From Desulfobacterales bacterium (GTDB lineage: Bacteria; Desulfobacterota; Desulfobacteria; Desulfobacterales; Desulfobacteraceae): a DNA stretch of 6,659 bases. The stretch is taken from assembly GCA_022361135.1 (NCBI GenBank), contig JAKSBM010000137.1:1-6659 (forward strand), in the 5' to 3' direction. Shown here piece by piece: positions 1-5,800 of the stretch. The notes below the pieces were generated by a model. That model was not told the origin of the DNA. It searched no databases and saw only the letters and a program-made list of their open reading frames with translations. Positions within the stretch are counted from its first letter, which is position 1, and each line of letters begins with the position of its first letter. The translations under genes and the position numbers were made by a program.

Positions 1-307
1 GGATGGTGGTCCCGTCGCTGCGGAACACTCCGTCCTCGAAAATAACCTTCACCCCTTTGCCCGGAACCACCGTATCCATGTGACCGGAAAGGAAAATGGG
101 CTCGGCATCGCAATTGCCCTTAAACCGGGCCACCAGATTGGAACAATTTCCTCCAATGGCATCGCCAGCCTGGTCATAGCGGACCTCCCCCCCCATCTGG
201 GTGAGAATTTCTTCAAGGCGCGCTGCAACCGCAGCCTCGTCCAGGGATTCTGAATCGATCTGGGCCAACTCGGTGAAAAGGTCGCCCATTCGCTGAATAT
301 TTATCAT
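1..307 (-). CDS. M20-family metallopeptidase, PepT-like (partial, N-terminal part only)
   Basis: This is the first 102 codons of a gene that continues beyond the left edge; family members are usually about 370 residues, so roughly a quarter is visible. The translation starts MINIQRMGDLFTELAQIDSE and carries the M20 metal-site motif GHMDTVVPG (His76, Asp78), followed by the EDGVFRSDGTTI stretch that in PepT-like members precedes the second metal-ligand motif, here cut off. M20 enzymes of this type are cytoplasmic zinc-dependent exopeptidases or amidohydrolases; the PepT-like assignment rests on the GHMDTV..G..V and DG.F.SDGTTI pattern. The start is supported by an AGGTG ribosome binding site (plus-strand 314-318) six bases upstream of the ATG. 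It is transcribed divergently from selC and has no visible functional link to it. The exact substrate cannot be told from the fragment. Confidence 0.85.
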   Translation of the reverse strand, partial: MINIQRMGDLFTELAQIDSESLDEAAVAARLEEILTQMGGEVRYDQAGDAIGGNCSNLVARFKGNCDAEPIFLSGHMDTVVPGKGVKVIFEDGVFRSDGTTI

Positions 308-343
308 GGTTTGCACCTGTTATTTTATGGTTTAAAACATTCC

Positions 344-372
344 TTTATACTAAACTTCCCCACCCATTGCCA
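344..372 (-). promoter_or_regulatory. Weak sigma-70-type promoter candidate for the M20 peptidase gene
   Basis: Read on the minus strand, TGGCAA (372-367) and TATAAA (349-344) are separated by 17 bases. The -10 box is good and the -35 box is poor. Transcription would start near 336, leaving a leader of about 30 bases before the ATG at 307. The region is short and this is the best minus-strand match seen, but it was found by eye. Confidence 0.3.
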
Positions 373-417
373 TAGGATAAAAACTATTTTCCCCATTCCC
401 AACCCGGGAAAAAGTGA

Positions 418-445
418 TTGACAAAAAAAAGCCCTTCGGTATACT
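418..445 (+). promoter_or_regulatory. Strong sigma-70-type promoter of selC
   Basis: A perfect TTGACA -35 box (418-423) is followed after 16 bases by TATACT (440-445), one mismatch from the TATAAT consensus. Transcription would begin around 452, ten bases before the mature 5' end of the tRNA at 462, a normal short leader for a tRNA gene. The spacer begins with a run of A. Confidence 0.75.
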
Positions 446-461
446 TAAGCACTTTCTAAAC

Positions 462-559
462 GGAGGCGCGCGGCTCACTGGTGGGGCCCTTGGACTTCAA
501 ATCCAATGTGAGGCGCTAGAACCGTCTCGGGTGGGTTCGATTCCCATGCGCCTCCGCCA
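462..559 (+). tRNA. selC: tRNA-Sec (selenocysteine), anticodon TCA
   Basis: This 98-nt gene encodes the tRNA that is charged with serine, converted to selenocysteyl-tRNA by SelA and delivered to in-frame UGA codons by SelB. The acceptor stem has 8 bp (462-469 with 548-555), one more than ordinary tRNAs and typical of bacterial tRNA-Sec. The D arm pairs 472-476 with 484-488. The anticodon stem is 490-494 with 502-506, with loop CTTCAAA and anticodon TCA at 497-499. A long variable arm pairs 510-515 with 523-528. The T arm pairs 531-535 with 543-547 around loop TTCGATT. Acceptor plus T stem give the 13-bp stack expected for bacterial tRNA-Sec. G556 is the discriminator base and CCA (557-559) is genome-encoded. 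A T-run (560-564) follows directly. The gene implies that the host makes selenoproteins; none of the ORFs here needs an internal UGA. Confidence 0.97.
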
Positions 560-662
560 TTTTTCCTAAAAAAATTCCGACATTTACTTCCCAGGATGCC
601 CAGATCCATCGGCCCAATGTTTAATTTAACGCACCCCTATTTTCTATATTATTAATTTCGAC

Positions 663-3600
663 CTACGCCCACTTTCGTTTAATCCCTAAGCGGTTCATTT
701 TAGAATAAAGTGTTTGTGGATTAAGGTCCAACAACAAGGCGGCCCCCCCGTTCCCGCTCACCTTCCAATTGCAACGCTTCAACGCCTTGAGGATATGCGA
801 TCTTTCCATCTCCTGAAAGGTTTGAATGGTCCCAGGCAGCTGGAGATCTGTATTGGGCAAATCCAATTGTGAAAAATGCAATTGTTTAGACTTACATGAA
901 ATGACAGCCCGTTCAATGACATGTTTAAGTTCCCTTACATTCCCCGGCCAGTGGTACCTCATTAATTGCTTCATCCCCTTTTTTGAAATTTTATCAATCT
1001 GCTTATTAAACTTTTTATTGAATAAACTTACAAAATGATTCACCAGGATGGGAATATCCTCTATGCGCTCCCGCAGGGGAGGCACGTCAATGGGATAAAC
1101 ATTTATTCTATAAAAAAGGTCTGACCTGAATTTTCCTTTTTTGACCAATTGATCCAATGGCTGGTTACATGCCGTGATGAGGCGAAAACCCGATTGGATT
1201 GTCAGGGATCCCCCCACCCGCTCAAAGGATTTCTCCTCTAAGACTCGCAACAAACCAGCTTGGGTATCCTTGGATAACGAATTTATCTCATCCAAAAACA
1301 AGGATCCTTTATTGGCCAACTCAAACCGGCCCTTTCGGGACTGCACGGCATCGGTAAATGCCCCTTTTTCATGGCCAAACAATTCGCTTGGGACAAGATT
1401 ATCACTTAAGGAAGCAATGCTGACGGATATGAAGGGCCCTGTGGAACGGTTGGAGAATCGGTGTATTGCCTTTGCAACCAATTCCTTTCCCACACCGGTT
1501 TCCCCACAAATCAAAACGGTGGCATCGGAGGGGGCAACATCCTTTATTTTGGTTATAACCTCCTGCATTGCTGGAGATTTGCCCACCATGTTCTGTTTTT
1601 CCCAAACATTGGAAAATTCATTCCTGTAAAACAGGGTTTCCGCCTCAAACTCATCCTTTAATTGGGCAATCTCTCCATATGCTTCAACATTATCCAAAGC
1701 CATGGCCAATACCGTTGAAACCAACTTAATTTCGGAAAGAACCCGTTGGGAAACGGGAGGCCCAGACAATTCCCTTTCAAGGTAGAAGCATCCCAGAATT
1801 TCTCCCCGCAACTCAATGGGGTAAACGATTTCCCACCCCGTTGCCCCCTGGGATAGGGAATCCCTATCAGGTGAATTCCCCTTGGATTGAATGATTTCTT
1901 TCCCGGTTTCCAGGACGGTTTCAATATCTTTCAAGGAGGGTTGAAAGGATTGGGTTTGAAGAATCTGGTTGGTAAGATTTCGACTGGCTGCCAGCTCTAT
2001 TTGATTTTTTTGATTATAAACAAAGTATGCACCGAGGTCAGCGCCCGTCATGCGAATAATTTCATCAACCACTTGTTTAAGTAGTTCATGCTTTGAATGC
2101 AACACGCCTAACTTTCGTACGATTTCAATCAATGGGCTTATGGAAAAAATCTCGGTTTCCCTGACAACAACCCGCTTCAAATCTTTGGGAAAAAGATTGC
2201 AGTTGACGAATTTTAAGACAGCCCATGCCTTTTCTATTAATTGCTCTGCCTCGCCATTTCGCCCTTGTGTCATCAAAAGCCTTGCCATGAGAATCTGGCT
2301 ATGGGCCATATCAAGTTTACTGCCGGATTGTTCCAAAATGGAGAGACTTTGAGACAGGTCCCTTTCAATTCCCCTGGGATCTTTTTTTTGCTTCACCATT
2401 TTTCTCGCCCGATAATAATATCCGATTCCCTGGAAATATGTGGTGGGCGAATGAATCATTTTGTCAATTTCTTTGTCATAGTTAACTTCAGGATGAATGA
2501 ATCCCGCACTTTCCAACGTTTCGATACATTCAAAGTCAAACCGGTGTCGAAAATGGATTTTCCCAGCACGTTGGGTTTTTAAATAAGATTTATTCAAAAA
2601 TTCGAGGCTGCCCTTAAACTCTGATTTGCAACAAAGCACGTAGGCTTTGGCCGAATATACGGAACTGATTAAATGATCGTTCATCCCCCCGGGGGAACGG
2701 CTCAACAAATCGTCGATAATATGCTCGGCATCATCAACACGACCGGCATCCAAAAGGGTGATGACAGACCATGCCCTTGCGTCCTTTTCCAATTTATCCA
2801 GATGCAGCTGTTCTGCCTTCCTAATTACGGCATTGATTAATCCAAGCCCCCGCATTGGTTGGCCGCATTTGCCATAGATCCAGCCCAGACAAGCGCAATG
2901 CCAAAGGGAGATTTCATCCTGGGGCAATTGTTCGAGTTTCCCCAAAAACTTTTCATAGCTTTCAATGGTTTCTCCCAAACGGCCTTGCCAATTCAGTATT
3001 TCCACCATTTTCAAGCTGATTTGTGTCAGCAGATCATCCCTCTGGGTCAGACGGACTCTCTCCGCACCTTGATTTAATAGGGCCTTTGCCTTTTCAAGTT
3101 CCCCCAATTCCTTATGGACATCTCCCGCCAGGATGAGCACTTGAATCAAACGTTCCTGATCACCCACCTGTTGAGCATATACAAGTGTTTTGTCCAAAAT
3201 TGCTTTTTGATCATTTAGGTTTAAGGACTCCCCCGTTGATCCACAGAAACCGATGGCAGCATCTATGAACCCCTTCATTTCCTCTTCCGTTGGGTTCTGA
3301 TTCTGAAACCCACCGACGATCAACTTCTGGTACTCCAATGCGGCATCATTGGAGCCTATTTCAGAGCAATATTGTACGGCCTTGATCAAAACGGGCAATT
3401 CCATGGAATGGATCTCCGCCGTTTGGTACAGATGGGAAACCGCCATCCAGTATTTGGGACCGGCGGGATATTCTTTTTCAAAAAAAGAAATCATTTCCCG
3501 GGCATACCGTTGAACGTCCTTTGAATCCGCCCATCGGAGGATGGCGTCGGTACTCAACGGGTCACTGAAAAAATAATGGCCCGCCCCCATGGCCTTATCC

Positions 3601-3779
3601 TTGGAAAATATGTTTTCCTGAATCATATTCTCGGCCAACTGAAGGACACTCAATATTGATATGTCAGCAGCGTTGCTCCACATTTCAAGGGAAACGGGCG
3701 GAGGGATTAAGGCTGCAAAAAGAATGCACTTCCTTTCGTCCCTATTCATTTCTGTCCAAATCTCACGGCTCAAAATCAT
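663..3779 (-). CDS. Sigma-54-dependent transcriptional activator: TPR-like sensor, GAF, AAA+, Fis-type HTH
   Basis: This is an enhancer-binding protein of 1038 residues from the chosen start. Numbers follow that start. A helical region resembling the winged-helix/TPR part of STAND-type regulators covers about 1-530, with repeated helix pairs containing patterns such as GELEKAKALL and GRNGEAEQLI. A GAF-like domain covers about 560-700, followed by a short coiled-coil linker. The AAA+ sigma-54 interaction domain covers about 727-965. It has Walker A GETGVGKE (759-766), GAFTDA (806-811) in place of GAFTGA, Walker B SLFLDE (826-831), the arginine region FRSDLFYR (884-891) and the WPGNVREL signature. 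A Fis-type HTH (about 1009-1035) ends the protein. Start choice: the ATG at 3779 has AGGA eight bases upstream, while an in-frame ATG at 3824 would add 15 residues and lacks a Shine-Dalgarno sequence. There is no receiver domain, so it is not a classical response regulator. It is divergent to the methyltransferase operon and most likely activates it, through TPR/GAF sensing of an unknown signal. Confidence 0.93.
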   Translation of the reverse strand: MILSREIWTEMNRDERKCILFAALIPPPVSLEMWSNAADISILSVLQLAENMIQENIFSKDKAMGAGHYFFSDPLSTDAILRWADSKDVQRYAREMISFFEKEYPAGPKYWMAVSHLYQTAEIHSMELPVLIKAVQYCSEIGSNDAALEYQKLIVGGFQNQNPTEEEMKGFIDAAIGFCGSTGESLNLNDQKAILDKTLVYAQQVGDQERLIQVLILAGDVHKELGELEKAKALLNQGAERVRLTQRDDLLTQISLKMVEILNWQGRLGETIESYEKFLGKLEQLPQDEISLWHCACLGWIYGKCGQPMRGLGLINAVIRKAEQLHLDKLEKDARAWSVITLLDAGRVDDAEHIIDDLLSRSPGGMNDHLISSVYSAKAYVLCCKSEFKGSLEFLNKSYLKTQRAGKIHFRHRFDFECIETLESAGFIHPEVNYDKEIDKMIHSPTTYFQGIGYYYRARKMVKQKKDPRGIERDLSQSLSILEQSGSKLDMAHSQILMARLLMTQGRNGEAEQLIEKAWAVLKFVNCNLFPKDLKRVVVRETEIFSISPLIEIVRKLGVLHSKHELLKQVVDEIIRMTGADLGAYFVYNQKNQIELAASRNLTNQILQTQSFQPSLKDIETVLETGKEIIQSKGNSPDRDSLSQGATGWEIVYPIELRGEILGCFYLERELSGPPVSQRVLSEIKLVSTVLAMALDNVEAYGEIAQLKDEFEAETLFYRNEFSNVWEKQNMVGKSPAMQEVITKIKDVAPSDATVLICGETGVGKELVAKAIHRFSNRSTGPFISVSIASLSDNLVPSELFGHEKGAFTDAVQSRKGRFELANKGSLFLDEINSLSKDTQAGLLRVLEEKSFERVGGSLTIQSGFRLITACNQPLDQLVKKGKFRSDLFYRINVYPIDVPPLRERIEDIPILVNHFVSLFNKKFNKQIDKISKKGMKQLMRYHWPGNVRELKHVIERAVISCKSKQLHFSQLDLPNTDLQLPGTIQTFQEMERSHILKALKRCNWKVSGNGGAALLLDLNPQTLYSKMNRLGIKRKWA

Positions 3780-3787
3780 GGTAATTT

Positions 3788-3791
3788 TCCT
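3788..3791 (-). promoter_or_regulatory. Ribosome binding site that decides the regulator's start
   Basis: AGGA on the minus strand lies eight bases before the ATG at 3779-3777. The upstream in-frame ATG at 3824-3822 is preceded by TATGTCGCC, with no purine-rich SD. A TATGAT element on the minus strand (3838-3833) would place a transcript start close to 3826, making the upstream ATG nearly leaderless. Both points favour 3779, although the longer form is not excluded. Confidence 0.55.
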
Positions 3792-3956
3792 AACTACGCC
3801 ATTGGTAAAACACGTTGACTGCATGGCGACATATCATAATTTTATAAGGAAAAATATGATTGAATTAAATGCAAACATATAAGGTAAGCCGCTTTCATCA
3901 TTTGCTCATTTTTTTTCCAGATCGTCCATAAAAGTGCATCAACAAAAGACAAATCA

Positions 3957-3972
3957 TGGAAGCGGAATTGCA
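3957..3972 (+). promoter_or_regulatory. Second (distal) sigma-54-type promoter candidate
   Basis: TGGAAG, five bases, then TTGCA. The near-invariant GG (3958-3959) and GC (3970-3971) doublets are present with the required 10-base gap; two less conserved positions of TGGCAC differ. A transcript from here would carry a leader of about 280 bases. It overlaps the GGAA/TTCC repeat cluster, so the match may instead be a by-product of activator sites. Confidence 0.25.
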
Positions 3973-4020
3973 AATTTCCGTTCCTCCAATGCAATTTCCA
4001 CACATGGGATGGAAAATTGA
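3964..4020. promoter_or_regulatory. Candidate upstream activator sites (GGAA/TTCC repeat cluster)
   Basis: Two near-identical elements, TGCAAATTTCC (3969-3979) and TGCAATTTCC (3990-3999), start 21 bases apart, about two helical turns. The second also forms an inverted repeat with TGGAAAATTG (4010-4019): TTTCCA (3995-4000) pairs perfectly with TGGAAA (4010-4015) across nine bases. The first lies in an imperfect palindrome, 3964-3979. The cluster is 170-230 bases upstream of the proximal promoter's expected start, a usual distance for enhancer-binding protein sites. Binding by the neighbouring activator is an inference. Confidence 0.4.
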
Positions 4021-4164
4021 GTCTGTTTAAATCATCCGAAGAAATTTGAAATGTCGTCTTAAAACATATTTTTATTAAATAAGATAAAAAATCTAAAATT
4101 ATCTCACACCTCCCCGCGCGCCACACTCCATTATATTCAATAAGTTACAAACAAATCCATTCCC

Positions 4165-4179
4165 TGGCATATTTTTTGT
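4165..4179 (+). promoter_or_regulatory. Sigma-54 (-24/-12) promoter candidate for the methyltransferase operon
   Basis: TGGCAT (4165-4170), five bases, then TTGT (4176-4179) closely follows the TGGCAC-N5-TTGC consensus with exact GG-to-G spacing. The weak point is GT instead of GC at -12. The start would be near 4191, giving a leader of about 75 bases to the ATG at 4266. A divergent sigma-54 activator gene next door makes this more credible. Confidence 0.5.
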
Positions 4180-4248
4180 TATCTAATCCCCCGTACCAAA
4201 AACCATGTGCCCATTTTCTAGCCAAATACAGATGGCACAACCCGAAAT

Positions 4249-4254
4249 AAGGAG
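4249..4254 (+). promoter_or_regulatory. Ribosome binding site of the MT II gene
   Basis: AAGGAG lies 11 bases before the ATG at 4266, somewhat far. A second purine stretch, AAAGGA, abuts the start codon too closely to be used. No better in-frame start is seen, and the protein begins with the family's conserved IIIGEKING, so the start is well fixed. Confidence 0.55.
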
Positions 4255-4265
4255 AGCCAAAGGAA

Positions 4266-5075
4266 ATGATTATTATCGGTGAAAAAATAAATGGAACCAG
4301 AAAGGCAGTTGCCAAATCAATTCTGGAACGGGACAAAGATTTCATCCAAAACCTCACAAGGGAACAGGTGGAGGGGGGCAGCAGCTACCTGGATGTCAAT
4401 GCGGGTACAGCGCCTGAACGGGAGCCGGACGATATGGTCTGGCTGGTGGACACCATCCAGGAGGTAACAGATCTCCCCCTCTGCCTGGACAGTGCCAACC
4501 CAAAGGCCATCGAAGCAGGGCTTGCCCACGTCAACAAAGTGCCGCTAATCAATTCTGTCAGCGGCGAAAAGCCACGAATCGATAACATCCTGCCATTGGC
4601 CCTTGAACACAAGACCGGCCTGATCCTCCTGGCCCTGGACGATGACCAGGGGATACCCGATACCTGCACCGGCCGGATGAAGATCGTGGATCATTTGGTC
4701 GGCCTGGCCCTCAATGGAGGGTTGTTGGAAGAGCAATTGTTCATTGACCCCCTTGTAACCGCCATCAGCACAGGCACGGACAATGCGACGGTCACCTACG
4801 AAACCATCAAGGCCATTAAATCGTCCTACCCCAAAGCCTATGTCACCTGCGGATTAAGCAATATCTCCTTTGGCATGCCCCTCAGAAGCCTTATCAATAA
4901 ACACTTCGCTACCATGGCCATCCAGGCCGGACTTGACAGCGCCATAATCAATCCAAACAACCGGGAATTGAAGGAAGCCATCATGGCTTCTGAGCTGCTC
5001 ATGGGCCAGGATCGCCATTGTCTAAATTTTAACCGTGCATACAGAGCAAATACCATCGGACCTGTGAACGCATAG
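4266..5075 (+). CDS. Methyltetrahydrofolate:corrinoid methyltransferase-like protein (MT II, AcsE/MeTr and DHPS-like family)
   Basis: This 269-residue cytoplasmic TIM-barrel protein belongs to the pterin-binding family that moves methyl groups between corrinoid proteins and tetrahydrofolate. It is normal length for MeTr/AcsE and MtgA/MtvA-type MT II enzymes (about 260-270). The pterin-site residues known from MeTr are in place: GEKIN near the start, DVNAG at 43-47, Asp75 in LCLDSANP, Asn96 in LINSVSGE, Asp161 in FIDPLV and Asn199 in CGLSNISFGMP. In an operon with its own corrinoid protein and a URO-D-family protein, the likely role is the second half-reaction, transferring methyl from methyl-Co(III) corrinoid to tetrahydrofolate. 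The alternative is AcsE in acetyl-CoA synthesis, but no CODH/ACS gene is near. The next gene starts 38 bases downstream on the same strand. Confidence 0.92.
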   Translation: MIIIGEKINGTRKAVAKSILERDKDFIQNLTREQVEGGSSYLDVNAGTAPEREPDDMVWLVDTIQEVTDLPLCLDSANPKAIEAGLAHVNKVPLINSVSGEKPRIDNILPLALEHKTGLILLALDDDQGIPDTCTGRMKIVDHLVGLALNGGLLEEQLFIDPLVTAISTGTDNATVTYETIKAIKSSYPKAYVTCGLSNISFGMPLRSLINKHFATMAIQAGLDSAIINPNNRELKEAIMASELLMGQDRHCLNFNRAYRANTIGPVNA

Positions 5076-5083
5076 AAAAAACC

Positions 5084-5096
5084 GGGACAACGTCCC
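5084..5096 (+). other. Small intercistronic hairpin upstream of the corrinoid protein gene
   Basis: GGGAC and GTCCC form a perfect 5-bp stem around an AAC loop in the 38-base gap, eight bases before the GGAGG ribosome binding site of the next gene. No T-run follows, so it is not an intrinsic terminator. It could influence mRNA processing or translation of the corrinoid protein, or be chance. Confidence 0.3.
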
Positions 5097-5113
5097 ATTA
5101 ATACGGAGGAAAA

Positions 5114-5749
5114 ATGAAAGAACTGATTGATGCAATGGCCGACATGCAAGAAGAAAAACTTCTTCAACTGACAAAGGAATATCTGGATGAAGGTAAAAAT
5201 CCCGTTGATATATTCAAGGCCTACCAAATCGCCATGGAAGAAGTTGGATCCAGATTCGAAAAAGGCGTTTATTTTATACCGGAGCTCATTCTATCCGGGG
5301 AAATGATGGGAGCAGGAGCAAAACTCATCAAGCCGTACCTGGGAAAAGATCAAAACGCCAATGAAAACAGTTGTAAGGGCAAACTGCTTCTTGCAACCAT
5401 CGAAGGCGATATCCATGACATCGGAAAGGATATTTTCGGCATGCTCATGGAACTCAATGGATTTGAGGTCATGGATCTTGGGGTTGATGTCCCATCCCAA
5501 ACCATTATCCAGAAGGCAAAGGAGTTCAACCCGGACATCATCGGAGTCAGTGGACTGTTGACCCTGGCATTTGACCCCATGAAAAAATTTGTGGAAGCCC
5601 TTAAGGAAGAAGGGATCCGGGATAAATTCAAGGTTCAGATTGGCGGCGCCCAGATCACGGAACAGGTGTGCGAATACATCGGGGCAGATGCCTTTGCCAC
5701 CGACGCGGTAACCGGTGTGAACCAATGTAAAGCTTGGATGACAGCCTGA
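5114..5749 (+). CDS. Corrinoid (B12-binding) methyltransferase protein
   Basis: This 211-residue cytoplasmic protein carries the cobamide that shuttles the methyl group between MT I and MT II. It has the two-domain layout of the MtaC/MtbC/MttC and MtvC-type family. An N-terminal helical cap domain (about 1-85) contains ALKxIxxGxxP-like and FIPELILSGEMM motifs. The C-terminal Rossmann-like B12 domain (about 88-211) contains DIHDIGKDIFGMLMELNGF, where Asp99-x-His101-x-x-Gly104 supplies the lower axial histidine ligand. It also has the SGLLTL (146-151) and QIGGAQIT (175-182) loops around the nucleotide tail. Length is typical of the family. A strong GGAGG (5105-5109) lies four bases before the ATG. 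It ends in TGA, and the next gene starts 51 bases on, in the same frame. The order MT II, corrinoid protein, MT I indicates one transcription unit. The methyl donor cannot be derived from this subunit. Confidence 0.95.
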   Translation: MKELIDAMADMQEEKLLQLTKEYLDEGKNPVDIFKAYQIAMEEVGSRFEKGVYFIPELILSGEMMGAGAKLIKPYLGKDQNANENSCKGKLLLATIEGDIHDIGKDIFGMLMELNGFEVMDLGVDVPSQTIIQKAKEFNPDIIGVSGLLTLAFDPMKKFVEALKEEGIRDKFKVQIGGAQITEQVCEYIGADAFATDAVTGVNQCKAWMTA

Positions 5750-5800
5750 TTTTTTCAACGGAAAAGACATCACTTCATTAAATCAAGCAAGGATATAAAC

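Larger units (their letters stand above)
3825..4265. other. Divergent intergenic regulatory region
   Basis: These 441 bases separate the activator gene from the methyltransferase operon. No convincing gene is present: the open frames are short, without recognisable motifs or a ribosome binding site. The region is AT-rich with a small GC-rich patch (about 4108-4126). It contains two -24/-12-like elements on the plus strand (3957-3972 and 4165-4179), a cluster of GGAA/TTCC half-sites between 3957 and 4020, and an AT-rich segment (about 4050-4104) between the cluster and the proximal promoter. Such a segment could bend to bring an activator to the polymerase. No cobalamin riboswitch signature was seen in it. 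Confidence 0.7.

Noticed and set aside
560..662. Intrinsic terminator between selC and the convergent regulator gene
   Set aside because: There is a T-run right after the tRNA and an A/T run at 568-574, but no convincing GC-rich stem precedes a T-run on either strand other than the tRNA's own acceptor stem.
1174..1629. Plus-strand open frame of 151 codons opposite the AAA+ region of the regulator
   Set aside because: It is antisense to highly conserved AAA+ coding sequence, and its product resembles no family. The opposite strand fully explains the conservation.
3842..4126. Open reading frame of 94 codons on the minus strand within the divergent intergenic region
   Set aside because: It has no recognisable motif or clear ribosome binding site and covers the AT-rich repeats and promoter candidates. 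It looks like a chance open frame.
4233..4250. TGGCAC at 4233-4238 as a -24 element
   Set aside because: The first half is perfect, but no TTGC-like -12 element follows at the required spacing, and it would leave almost no room for a leader.
3980..4265. Possible cobalamin riboswitch in the leader of the methyltransferase operon
   Set aside because: The only B12-box-like string is GCCACACT near 4127, without the true GCCACTG box or the other conserved cobalamin-riboswitch segments.
5748..5767. Small hairpin (TTTTC/GAAAA) after the corrinoid protein stop as a SECIS element or terminator
   Set aside because: The 5-bp AT-rich stem is too short and too close to the TGA for a bacterial SECIS, and no T-run follows it.
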